Below, one piece after another: positions 7,163 to 14,928 of a DNA stretch of 64,000 bases (its first letter is position 1; every line of letters begins with the position of its first letter). The stretch lies in the NCBI RefSeq assembly GCF_016863515.1, contig NZ_BOPA01000005.1, positions 1 through 64,000 of the forward strand. The letters are read 5' to 3'. The notes beneath the pieces were generated by a model. The model saw only the letters and a program-made list of their open reading frames with translations, had not been told where the DNA came from and searched no databases. This DNA is from Micromonospora gifhornensis (GTDB taxonomy: Bacteria > Actinomycetota > Actinomycetes > Mycobacteriales > Micromonosporaceae). Position numbers and translations under genes: made by a program.

Positions 7163-9901
7163 TCAGACGAGGTTCCTTCGGAGTCGCTTGTCGAGCGCGA
7201 CGACGGCGGCGGCTGCGGCCCCGACCGCGAAGATGCGCAGCCAGACGTCACCGCCGATCGGCGCGGTGTCGAAGATGCTGTTCATCGCCGGCAGGTAGGT
7301 GATGGCGAGCTGGGCCACGGCCTGCAGCAGTACGCCGCCCAGCACCCAGCGGTTGGTGAAGAAGCCGATGCGCCAGGCGGAGTGCACGAGCGAACGGCAG
7401 CTGAACAGGTAGAGCATCTCCACCACGACGAAGAGGTTGAGCGCTGCGGTCCGTGCTTCGGCCACACCGGCGCCCCGACGCTGCTCCCACTCGAACAGCA
7501 ACCAGGCGCCGGCGACGAGCAGCGCGGCCACCAGCGCGATCCGGGCCACGAGAGCGCCGGTCAACAGTGGTCGTCGGGGGTCGCGGGGCGGCCGTCGCAT
7601 GATGCCGCTCTCCTTCGGCTCGAAGGCGAGCATCAGGCCGAGCAGGACGGCGGTGGTCATGTTGATCCACAGGATCTGGGTCGGCAGCAGCGGAAGGGTC
7701 GCGCCCAGGACGATGGCCACGAAGATGACCAGACCTTCACCGAGGTTCGTCGGCAGCGTCCAGACGATGAACTTGATGAGGTTGTCGAAGACTCCACGGC
7801 CCTCTTCGACCGCGGCCTCGATGGTGGCGAAGTCGTCGTCGGTCAGCACCATGTCGGCGGCATCCTTGGCGACCTCGGTCCCGCTACGCGCCATGGCGAT
7901 GCCGATGTTGGCCTGACGTAACGCCGGGGCGTCGTTCACCCCGTCGCCGGTCACCGCGACCACGTGCCCGCGCCGCTGGAGCGTCTCGACCAGCCGCAGC
8001 TTCTGCTCCGGGGACACGCGCGCGAACACCGTGGCGCGGTCCACCGTCTCCGGGAACCGCTCGGCCGGCAGTGTCTGAAGGTCTCTGCCGGTGAGCACCC
8101 TTCCCTGCTGGTCGTCACCGAGAATGGCGAGGTGGGTGGCGATGGCAGTGGCCGTCGCCACGTGATCCCCGGTAATCATCTTCACGCCGATCCCGGCGTC
8201 GTGGCAGGCGCGTACCGCGGGCGCGGCGGCACTCCTGGGCGGATCCAGCATCGCCTGCAGGCCCGTCAGGGTCAGCGTGCCGGGCAGGTGATCTTCGTTG
8301 AAGTCGCCGGACTCCCCGTCCCGACGTACGGCCGTCGCGAGCACCCTGAGCCCCTGGCTGGACAGCGCCTCTGCGCAGCGCAGCGCCGCCTCGGCGTCGA
8401 GCGGGCGGGTCGTCCCGTCGCCGCTCATCTCCGTACGGCACATCGCCACGATCTGCTCCACGCTGCCTTTGGCCAGCACGATCTCGCGCCCGGAGTCGGG
8501 TTCGCGGTGCAGGGTGGCCATGTACTGCCGCTCCGAGCTGAACGGGATCGTGGCGGTACGCGGCAAGGTGTTGTCGAGCCGGTCGCGGTCGATCCCACCC
8601 TTCCCGGCGACCACAAGCATCGCCCCCTCGGTCGGATCACCGGTGATGAACCACTCGCCGTTCTCCTCGCGTACCCGGGCGTCGTTGCAGCCTGCGCCCG
8701 CCAGCAGAGTCCAGCGCAGGGACTCGCTCGTCGCCTCGTCGGCCATCGCACCGGAGGGGCCACAGATTTCTCCATCGGGGCGGTAACCCGAGCCGGTCAC
8801 GGAGAACTCGCCGTCCGGCGTCCAGAGCACCCGTACCGTCATCTGGTTCTCGGTCAACGTGCCCGTCTTGTCGGAACAGATGACCGTGGTGCTCCCCAGC
8901 GTCTCGATCGCCGGCAGGCGGCGAATCACCGCCCGCCGCCGCGCCATCCGCGTCACGCCGATGGCCAACGTGACGGTGACGGCCGCCGGCAGTCCTTCCG
9001 GAATCGCCCCCACCGCGAGCGCGATGGCCGCAGTGAAGGTTTCGGTCGCGTCCTGACCGCGCAGCACACCGACACCGAAGGTCATCGCCGCCAGGACGAG
9101 AATGGCCACCGTCAGCACCTTGCTGAACCAGGCAAGCTTGCTCGTCAGCGGGGTCGCCAGGTTGTCGGCCGCGCCGACCAGCCGGTGGATCTGCCCCAAC
9201 TCGGTTTCGGTGCCGGTGGCCACCGCAATGCCAGCACCACTGCCCGCCGTGACCAGGGTGCCCGAGTAGACCATGTTGCGGCGGTCCGACACGGCGGTGA
9301 CCTCGGGTAGTTCCGCCTCGTCCTTGGTGACGGGAACCGACTCGCCGGTCAGCGCCGACTCGTCCACCCGCAGTTCGGCCAGGCGGACCAGGCGCAGGTC
9401 CGCCGGCACCTTGTCGCCCGCCTCCAGGACGATCAGATCCCCGGGTACGAGTTCCTCCGAGGCGATCATCCGCTCCTGCCCCGCCCGCACCACCCGCGCC
9501 TCGGTACGCACCATCGACCGCAAGCTGTCCAGCGCCGCCTCAGCCTTGGACTCCTGCACATACCCGACCACGGCGTTGACCAGCACGACGCCGAAGATGA
9601 CGCTGGCATCCACGTACTCGTGGAGGAACGCGGTGATCACCGCAGCCGCCATCAACACGTAGATCAGCGGATTGTGGAACTGCCGCAGCGCCCGGCGCAG
9701 GAAGCCGCCGCCCCCGGCGGCAGGCAGCAGGTTGGGCCCGTACCGTTCCAGGCGACGCGCGGCCTCGTCCGTGCTCAACCCACGGCGCGGGTCCGTTTCG
9801 AGCAGCAGCACCACCTCATGGGAGGACATGGCGTGGTGCCCGTTCTGGCGCGGTGACTCGGCCGGCTCTTCAGAACCCACCGCCACCTCGCAATCCGACA
9901 T
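7163..9901 (-). CDS. Cation-translocating P-type ATPase (P2 type)
   Basis: A 912-residue membrane pump that couples ATP hydrolysis to cation transport. Visible parts in order are an N-terminal cation-ATPase domain (PRRGLSTDEAARRLERYGPN), two helices, the actuator domain with TGES near residue 185, the core motif PEGLPAAVT at ~301, the phosphorylation site CSDKTGTLT with Asp344, and the hinge GDGVNDAPAL. Six C-terminal helices end the protein. PEGL and the overall length fit the P2 (Ca2+-like or Na+/K+-like) group rather than the CPx heavy-metal group, which lacks this N-domain and has a CPC motif. The exact ion is not determinable. It is monocistronic, with another in-frame Met at residue 25 as an alternative start. 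Confidence 0.93.
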   Translation of the reverse strand: MSDCEVAVGSEEPAESPRQNGHHAMSSHEVVLLLETDPRRGLSTDEAARRLERYGPNLLPAAGGGGFLRRALRQFHNPLIYVLMAAAVITAFLHEYVDASVIFGVVLVNAVVGYVQESKAEAALDSLRSMVRTEARVVRAGQERMIASEELVPGDLIVLEAGDKVPADLRLVRLAELRVDESALTGESVPVTKDEAELPEVTAVSDRRNMVYSGTLVTAGSGAGIAVATGTETELGQIHRLVGAADNLATPLTSKLAWFSKVLTVAILVLAAMTFGVGVLRGQDATETFTAAIALAVGAIPEGLPAAVTVTLAIGVTRMARRRAVIRRLPAIETLGSTTVICSDKTGTLTENQMTVRVLWTPDGEFSVTGSGYRPDGEICGPSGAMADEATSESLRWTLLAGAGCNDARVREENGEWFITGDPTEGAMLVVAGKGGIDRDRLDNTLPRTATIPFSSERQYMATLHREPDSGREIVLAKGSVEQIVAMCRTEMSGDGTTRPLDAEAALRCAEALSSQGLRVLATAVRRDGESGDFNEDHLPGTLTLTGLQAMLDPPRSAAAPAVRACHDAGIGVKMITGDHVATATAIATHLAILGDDQQGRVLTGRDLQTLPAERFPETVDRATVFARVSPEQKLRLVETLQRRGHVVAVTGDGVNDAPALRQANIGIAMARSGTEVAKDAADMVLTDDDFATIEAAVEEGRGVFDNLIKFIVWTLPTNLGEGLVIFVAIVLGATLPLLPTQILWINMTTAVLLGLMLAFEPKESGIMRRPPRDPRRPLLTGALVARIALVAALLVAGAWLLFEWEQRRGAGVAEARTAALNLFVVVEMLYLFSCRSLVHSAWRIGFFTNRWVLGGVLLQAVAQLAITYLPAMNSIFDTAPIGGDVWLRIFAVGAAAAAVVALDKRLRRNLV

Positions 9902-10060
9902 CGGCTCAGGCGCACCCGGGCCGGGTCATCGTGGCCGGAAGCAGCGCACTCCAGCCCGAGCCGTTGAGAAAATCCTCTGCCAATGCACCGTCAGGCGACC
10001 GACAAACAGCGCAAAAAGGTTAGGCAGTCGGGTTGCTGTGAGCGGCACGACGTGGGGATG

Positions 10061-10081
10061 TTCTTGCTGAACTGGCAAGAA
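10061..10081. promoter_or_regulatory. TTCTTGC-N7-GCAAGAA inverted repeat (candidate operator)
   Basis: This is a perfect 7-bp inverted repeat with a 7-base spacer. It sits 66 bases upstream of the methyltransferase start, in the gap behind the P-type ATPase gene. The size and spacing suit a dimeric repressor such as an ArsR- or TetR-type protein, but no such regulator is encoded next to it. Operator function is inferred. Confidence 0.35.
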
Positions 10082-10147
10082 AATTTGGCGGTCCGCGCCG
10101 CGGCTGCCACCATCGTCGGACCTGACGACAGGAGCGGGGGACTGGCT

Positions 10148-10840
10148 GTGGCGCATGACTTCGACAAGGCGTACTGGGAGCAGCACTGGCGGCAGGGTGA
10201 TGGTGGCCGTCCCGGCTCCATGAGTAGCAAGCCGCCGAACCCCTATCTGGTGCGTGAGATCGGCACCCTGTCGCCGGGTACGGCGCTGGACGCGGGATGC
10301 GGGGCCGGTGCCGAGGCGATCTGGCTCGCCTCGCAGGGCTGGCAGGTGACCGCCGCCGACATCTCCTCCGAGGCACTCGCCCGCGCTGCCGAACGCGCGG
10401 CGGCGAGTGGCGTTTCCGAACGCCTGACCTGGATCGAGGCGGACCTGAGCCGCTGGGCACCGCAGACCCGCTTCGATCTGGTCACCACCCACTACGCCCA
10501 CCCGGCGATGCCGCAGCTGGAGTTCTACGACCGCCTCGCGGAATGGGTGGCACCGTCCGGCACCTTGCTGATCGTCGGCCACCTACACCCTTCCACCGCC
10601 CCCGACCAGGGCCACGACCACGAGCAGGGTCACGGCCATGATCGGGGGCACGAGCATGGCCACCAGGTCGGGGAGCGTCCACCCGCCGAGGCGTCGGCGA
10701 CCGCCGCAGCCATCACAGCGCGTCTGGACGAGACGGCCTGGGAGATCCTCACCGCCGAGGAGGGCCAGCGCACCCTCACCGGTCCGCGCGGGGAGATCAC
10801 CCTGCACGACGTCGTGGTACGCGCCGTCCGCCGCCCCTAA
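10148..10840 (+). CDS. SAM-dependent methyltransferase with His-rich insert
   Basis: A 230-residue class I methyltransferase. The GTG at 10148 is chosen because GGGGG lies seven bases upstream and the protein then opens with the family-like MAHDFDKAYWEQHW. Motif I is LDAGCGAGAEAIWLA, the acidic post-I motif is VTAADIS, and a FDLVTTHYAHP strand follows. This resembles TehB-like and thiopurine-type methyltransferases. Between the core (~residue 150) and the C-terminal helices lies an insert rich in His, Asp and Gly (GHDHEQGHGHDRGHEHGH), resembling metal-binding tails of metallochaperones. It stands alone between the ATPase gene and clpP. Substrate unknown; metal or metalloid detoxification is one inference. 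Confidence 0.85.
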   Translation: MAHDFDKAYWEQHWRQGDGGRPGSMSSKPPNPYLVREIGTLSPGTALDAGCGAGAEAIWLASQGWQVTAADISSEALARAAERAAASGVSERLTWIEADLSRWAPQTRFDLVTTHYAHPAMPQLEFYDRLAEWVAPSGTLLIVGHLHPSTAPDQGHDHEQGHGHDRGHEHGHQVGERPPAEASATAAAITARLDETAWEILTAEEGQRTLTGPRGEITLHDVVVRAVRRP

Positions 10841-10888
10841 CCATCCGCTCCCGCCACCCACCCCACCCCAGGCGTCGCCTGACCTCGT

Positions 10889-10959
10889 CGATCTTGCACT
10901 TACCGTCGCGACAAAAGGGTGCTAACTAGGCGATTTCGGCGACCAGAAGTGCAAGATCG
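10889..10959. repeat. Long-spaced inverted repeat between convergent genes
   Basis: A perfect 13-bp inverted repeat, CGATCTTGCACTT at 10889-10901 and its complement at 10947-10959, is separated by 45 bases. It lies between the converging methyltransferase and clpP genes. A similarly built element with a TTGCGGT core lies at 58524. This looks like a dispersed intergenic repeat that may also fold as a terminator. The spacer is too long for a classical hairpin unless inner pairing helps. Confidence 0.55.
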
Positions 10960-11021
10960 GCGAAGCGTCGGGCGGGCAGGCGGCGCGGTGAGGGCGGGGT
11001 GGGGCGAGTAAGGGGTGGGGG

Positions 11022-11609
11022 TTAGGGGGTGGGGATTTGGGTGGTGGTGGTGAGGACGTGGTCGATCAGGCCGTAGGCGCGGGCCTGTTCGGCGGTGAAC
11101 CAGCGGTCGCGGTCCCAGTCCTGCTGGATCTCGGTCAGGTCGCGCCCGCTGTGATGGGCGATCAGTTCCTGCATGGTCCGCTTCACGTGCAGCATGTTCT
11201 CCGCCTGGATGGTGATGTCGGAGGCGGTGCCACCCATGCCGCCCGAGGGCTGGTGCATCAGGATCCGGGTGTGCGGCAGGGCGTACCGCTTGCCGGCGGT
11301 ACCCGCGCAGAGCAGGAACTGGCCCATCGAGCCGGCCAGCCCGAGTGCCAGGGTCGACACGTCGTTGGGCACGAAGCGCATGGTGTCGTAGACGGCCATG
11401 CCGGCGCTGACCGAGCCGCCGGGGGAGTTGATGTACAGGCGGATGTCGCGGGTCGAGTCCTCGGCCGCGAGCAGCAGGATCTGCGCGGTGATCCGGTTGG
11501 CGGCCTCGTCGGTCACCTCGCTGCCGAGGAAGACGATCCGTTCCCGCAGCAGCCGCTCGAACACCTGGTCGCCGAAGGTTCGCTGCCCGTCGTCCAGCAT
11601 GGTGATCAT
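11022..11609 (-). CDS. clpP: ClpP-family ATP-dependent protease subunit
   Basis: A 195-residue ClpP peptidase subunit that degrades unfolded or tagged proteins fed by a Clp ATPase. The ATG at 11609 is chosen because GAGAGGTGG lies a few bases upstream and the length is typical; an in-frame ATG at 11669 would add 20 residues. The catalytic triad is Ser94 (LAGSMGQFLL), His119 (ILMHQPSGG) and Asp168 (DRDRWFTAEQA). The glycine-rich INSPGGSVSAG loop is present. Gly replaces the usual Ala before the nucleophile. It follows the PopR-like regulator gene, with a PopR operator between them. This fits the Streptomyces ClpP3/ClpP4 stress-induced type, but only one copy is present here. Confidence 0.93.
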   Translation of the reverse strand: MITMLDDGQRTFGDQVFERLLRERIVFLGSEVTDEAANRITAQILLLAAEDSTRDIRLYINSPGGSVSAGMAVYDTMRFVPNDVSTLALGLAGSMGQFLLCAGTAGKRYALPHTRILMHQPSGGMGGTASDITIQAENMLHVKRTMQELIAHHSGRDLTEIQQDWDRDRWFTAEQARAYGLIDHVLTTTTQIPTP

Positions 11610-11705
11610 CTCGTCCACCTCTCCCGTTGCCGGTGGGCGAGACGACCGCCCGGGAACCGGCACCGTCACAAGGCTGGACCAGCCCAGGACCCGGCTCCCA
11701 GTGGT

Positions 11706-11735
11706 TCTGCCCGGGGCAGATTCGCCCTCGGCAGA
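11706..11735 (-). promoter_or_regulatory. PopR-type operator, tandem TCTGCC-N3-GGCAGA boxes
   Basis: Positions 11706-11720 read TCTGCC-CGG-GGCAGA, an exact match to the palindrome I recall being reported for Streptomyces PopR upstream of clpP3. Directly adjoining it, 11721-11735 reads TTCGCC-CTC-GGCAGA, a degenerate second copy. Together with flanking bases this also makes an 11-bp inverted repeat (GTGGTTCTGCC at 11701 and its complement ending at 11740). The site lies 97 bases before the clpP ATG and right after the popR-like stop codon, where an activator of clpP would bind. Confidence 0.75.
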
Positions 11736-11740
11736 ACCAC

Positions 11741-12601
11741 CTAGCGGTGGGCGAGGTCGCGCGACGAGCGGAGCAGTGGGGTGAGTACGCCGGGAACGAG
11801 GTGACCTGCGGGTCGTCGCCCAAGCCGGGAGGTGTTCCGGGGTCGGCTGTCGGGGCGGGAGGGCGTACGCAGCAACCGGACCGCCAGCGCGGCGGACCGC
11901 AGCCGTCGGGCTCGGCGCAGCGCGCTGCCGCTGGGCCTGGTGACCGTTGCCGGGCGACGCAGCGCACCGCGGGCGACCACTCGACCGGGCTGTTCCGTCT
12001 CGGTGTCGAGTGGATCGGTGAACACCGTGATCCGCAGGCCCCCACTGACGCCGCCCACGGGTGTGAACCCGCCGAACGACAACCCGGCGAGTTCGTTCCC
12101 GATGGCGCCGGCAAGCCCACCGCTGGCGCCCGTGAGCCCACCGTTGGTGCCGGCGAGCCCACCGCTGGTGCCTGCCAGCCCGCCGGTGGCGTCGAGCCCA
12201 CCCGTCGAGGCGGCATGGGATCCGACCGCGCCGAGTCGGGCGATCGGGCTCGGGGTGCCGCCGGAGGCGGACCGGGTGGACGAGATCACCGAGCCGCCGG
12301 CGTGCCGGCTGGGAGGCGGTTGGCTGCCCAGCGGCGCGGTACCCAGCGGGGTGGAGGGCATCCGGCGTTCGACCCGGCGCAGGTCGTCGCGTACCGCTTC
12401 GAGAAGGTCGGAGAGGTAGAGGCCGAGCGCGCGGCAGACGGCCGCGAGCACCTCGGACGACGCCTCCTTGCGCCCCCGTTCCACCTCGGACAGGTAGGGC
12501 ACGGAGACTCCGGCGGCCCGGGCGACCTCACGTAGCGTCAGGCCCTGGCGCTGGCGTTCCCGGCGCAGCACCGCGCCGATCACCCGTCGTAGCAACGACA
12601 T
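11741..12601 (-). CDS. popR: PopR/ClgR-like XRE transcriptional regulator
   Basis: A 286-residue regulator. The ATG at 12601 follows GAGTGAGG at good spacing. The N-terminal Cro/XRE helix-turn-helix contains TLREVARAAGVSVPYLSEVE and RGRKEASSEVLAAVCRALGL. That last segment is the hallmark of the actinobacterial ClgR/PopR regulators of clp genes. The middle carries four to five heptad-like Gly-Gly-Leu-x-Gly-x-x repeats (about residues 140-175), and the rest is basic and probably disordered. It ends just before a PopR box and clpP, so it very likely activates that gene. Streptomyces PopR ends in a ClpP-targeting Ala-Ala; this protein ends DLAHR, so that degradation signal is not visible. Confidence 0.8.
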   Translation of the reverse strand: MSLLRRVIGAVLRRERQRQGLTLREVARAAGVSVPYLSEVERGRKEASSEVLAAVCRALGLYLSDLLEAVRDDLRRVERRMPSTPLGTAPLGSQPPPSRHAGGSVISSTRSASGGTPSPIARLGAVGSHAASTGGLDATGGLAGTSGGLAGTNGGLTGASGGLAGAIGNELAGLSFGGFTPVGGVSGGLRITVFTDPLDTETEQPGRVVARGALRRPATVTRPSGSALRRARRLRSAALAVRLLRTPSRPDSRPRNTSRLGRRPAGHLVPGVLTPLLRSSRDLAHR

Positions 12602-12808
12602 GCGGGCCTCACTCTCGCCGGTCCTGCGCTGACCCACCCATCATGCCCGGCCGGCGTCGCCGACGCCGTCCCGCTCGCCCGCCTGCGCCGCCCTACCGAC
12701 CTGCACTGCGTACCCGCAGAGCAGGTGCTTGGGCACCTCGGCGTGCGGATTGCCAACCAAGGGCTATGTTGTGCTCGTGCAGGCGACGGAGGCGGGGCAG
12801 GTCCCGCG

Positions 12809-13822
12809 GTGATCCATTTTCCCGCGCAGCGGCGTGGCCCGCTGAGCGCGTTGAGCCTACGGTTGGCCGCCGCCGTCGGGCTGGTGTTGATCGTGGTCGC
12901 GGCGGTCTATCTCGAACGGGACCAGTACCGCGACATCAACGATGACGGCCTGACCCTGTTGGACTGCTTTTACTACGCGGTGGTCTCGTTGTCGACCACC
13001 GGCTACGGCGACATCGTGCCGGCCTCCCAGAGCGCTCGGCTGGTGAACGTCCTGCTGATCACACCGGCCCGGGTGCTGTTCCTGATCATCCTGGTCGGCA
13101 CCACCCTGGAGGTGCTGACCGAGCAGTACCGGACCGGACGTCGCCTGCACCGGTGGGAGAGGAAATTGAAGGACCACGTCATCATCTGCGGCTACGGCAC
13201 CAAGGGTCGCAGCGCCATCTCGGCGCTCCAGGAGAACGGGCTCGACAAGTCCAGGATCGTCGTGGTGGAGCGCAGCGGGGCGGCGTTGCGGCAGGCCACC
13301 TCGAACGGGTTGGTGGCGATCGAAGGCTCGGCGACCCGGTCCTCGGTGCTCAACCAGGCCCATGTGCGGACCGCCAAAGCGGTGATCATCGCGACCGACA
13401 GCGATGACGCCTCGGTGCTTGTGGCGTTGACCGTACGCCAGCTCACCGCCGGTCAGGTGCGGATCATCGCCGCCGCCCGGGAGGCGGAGAACGCTCCGCT
13501 GCTCAAGCAGAGCGGCGCACACCACGTGATCGTCTCCTCGGCCACCGCCGGTCGGCTGCTCGGGCTGTCCACGTCCGCGCCACCGCTGATCGACGTGGTG
13601 GAGGATCTGCTGACTCCCGGTCAGGGCATGGCGCTGGCGATGCGGTCGGCCGAGCGGCACGAGGTCGGCCGGAATCCCCGTGAGCTGGAATCGCTTGTGA
13701 TCGCGCTGGTCCGGCGCGGCAAGGTGGTCACCCTGGCGGATCAGGCGGGCGCGGTCGTCGAGACCGGCGACATGCTTGTCCACGTACGCGACGACCGGCC
13801 CACCGCCAACACCCTGTCCTGA
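12809..13822 (+). CDS. Two-helix potassium channel with RCK/TrkA-N domain
   Basis: A 337-residue K+ channel. The start is uncertain; GTG 12809 places ~25 residues before the first helix, and in-frame alternatives lie upstream. It has a first membrane helix (~13-35), a pore loop with the selectivity filter STTGYGD, a second helix (~75-97), then a Rossmann RCK domain opening HVIICGYGTKG, and a TrkA-C-like end. The layout is that of MthK/Kch-type ligand-gated channels that assemble as tetramers in the cytoplasmic membrane. It is divergent from the popR-like gene and ends at a strong stem-loop shared with korB. The gating ligand (NAD, Ca2+ or c-di-AMP in relatives) cannot be inferred. Confidence 0.9.
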   Translation: MIHFPAQRRGPLSALSLRLAAAVGLVLIVVAAVYLERDQYRDINDDGLTLLDCFYYAVVSLSTTGYGDIVPASQSARLVNVLLITPARVLFLIILVGTTLEVLTEQYRTGRRLHRWERKLKDHVIICGYGTKGRSAISALQENGLDKSRIVVVERSGAALRQATSNGLVAIEGSATRSSVLNQAHVRTAKAVIIATDSDDASVLVALTVRQLTAGQVRIIAAAREAENAPLLKQSGAHHVIVSSATAGRLLGLSTSAPPLIDVVEDLLTPGQGMALAMRSAERHEVGRNPRELESLVIALVRRGKVVTLADQAGAVVETGDMLVHVRDDRPTANTLS

Positions 13823-13846
13823 CCCGGCGGTGCCGCCGCACGCAGA

Positions 13847-13876
13847 AGCGGGGCGTTCCGAGAGGAACGCCCCGCT
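13847..13876. terminator. Strong bidirectional stem-loop terminator
   Basis: A perfect 13-bp GC-rich stem, AGCGGGGCGTTCC and its complement, with a GAGA tetraloop. It lies between the converging K+ channel gene (stop 13822) and korB (stop 13891). There is no U-tract, which is usual for high-GC actinobacteria. It can serve both strands. Confidence 0.8.
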
Positions 13877-13890
13877 CTTCGCTGCGGTCG

Positions 13891-14928
13891 TCAGCCGACG
13901 ATGGTCCAGGTGTCGCCGCTGCCCAGCAGGCCGGCGAGCTGCTGCTCGGGGGTCTCGGTGACGCTCGCCTTCGCCTCGGCGACCTGCGCCTGCACCACAC
14001 TGTCGTAGGACGGCCGGGCCACCGAGCGGAACACCCCGATCGGGGTGTTGCGCAGGTCGAAGCCGGGCAGCCGGGACAGCGCGAACGCGTACGCCGGGTC
14101 GGCGACGCCCGCGTCGTGCACGACGATCTCCTCGGCCGGGGTGTTCGCGGTCTCGCGGACCTCCAGACCGAAACCACCCGGCGGGTGTACGACGCAGAAC
14201 TGCCCGTCCTTGCCGAAGGTGATCGGCTGGCCGTGCTCCAGGCGGATCAGGTGGTCGTCCCGGATGCCCGGGTCCTTGAGCTGGTCGAACGCCCCGTCGT
14301 TGAAGATGTTGCAGTTCTGGTAGATCTCCACGAACGCCGAACCCTCGTGCTCGGCGGCGGCGCGCAGCACCGACTGGAGGTGCTTGCGGTCGGAGTCGAT
14401 GGTCCGGCCGACGAAGGTGGCCTCCGCGCCCAGCGCCAGCGAGATCGGGTTGAACGGCGCGTCCGCCGAGCCGACCGGGGTCGACTTGGTGATCTTGCCG
14501 ACCTCGGAGGTCGGGCTGTACTGCCCCTTGGTCAGGCCGTAGATCCGGTTGTTGAACAGCAGGATCTTGAGATTGACGTTGCGGCGCAGCGCGTGGATCA
14601 GGTGGTTGCCGCCGATGGAGAGCGCGTCACCGTCACCGGTCACCACCCAGACCGACAGGTCCGGACGGGAGACCGACAGGCCGGTGGCGATCGCCGGGGC
14701 CCGGCCGTGGATCGAGTGCATGCCGTACGTGTTCATGTAGTACGGGAACCGCGACGAGCAGCCGATGCCCGAGACGAAGACGATGTTCTCCCGGGGGATG
14801 TTCAGCTCCGGCATGAACTGCTGGACGGCCGCGAGGATCGCGTAGTCACCGCAGCCGGGGCACCAGCGCACCTCCTGGTCGGACTTGAAGTCCTTGGCGG
14901 TGAGCTTGAGGGCGACGGGCTCAGACAT
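13891..14928 (-). CDS. korB: 2-oxoacid:ferredoxin oxidoreductase, beta subunit
   Basis: A 345-residue thiamine-diphosphate-binding subunit of an enzyme that oxidatively decarboxylates a 2-oxoacid (probably 2-oxoglutarate) to the CoA ester and reduces ferredoxin. Visible motifs are the WCPGCGDYAIL iron-sulfur/TPP segment, GIGCSSRFPYY, and the TPP-binding motif GDGDALSIGGNH with NNRIYGLTKGQ. The length matches actinobacterial KorB, such as mycobacterial Rv2454c. It overlaps the upstream korA by eight bases (ATG at 14928), so the two are translationally coupled. The catalytic mechanism is family knowledge. Confidence 0.95.
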   Translation of the reverse strand: MSEPVALKLTAKDFKSDQEVRWCPGCGDYAILAAVQQFMPELNIPRENIVFVSGIGCSSRFPYYMNTYGMHSIHGRAPAIATGLSVSRPDLSVWVVTGDGDALSIGGNHLIHALRRNVNLKILLFNNRIYGLTKGQYSPTSEVGKITKSTPVGSADAPFNPISLALGAEATFVGRTIDSDRKHLQSVLRAAAEHEGSAFVEIYQNCNIFNDGAFDQLKDPGIRDDHLIRLEHGQPITFGKDGQFCVVHPPGGFGLEVRETANTPAEEIVVHDAGVADPAYAFALSRLPGFDLRNTPIGVFRSVARPSYDSVVQAQVAEAKASVTETPEQQLAGLLGSGDTWTIVG

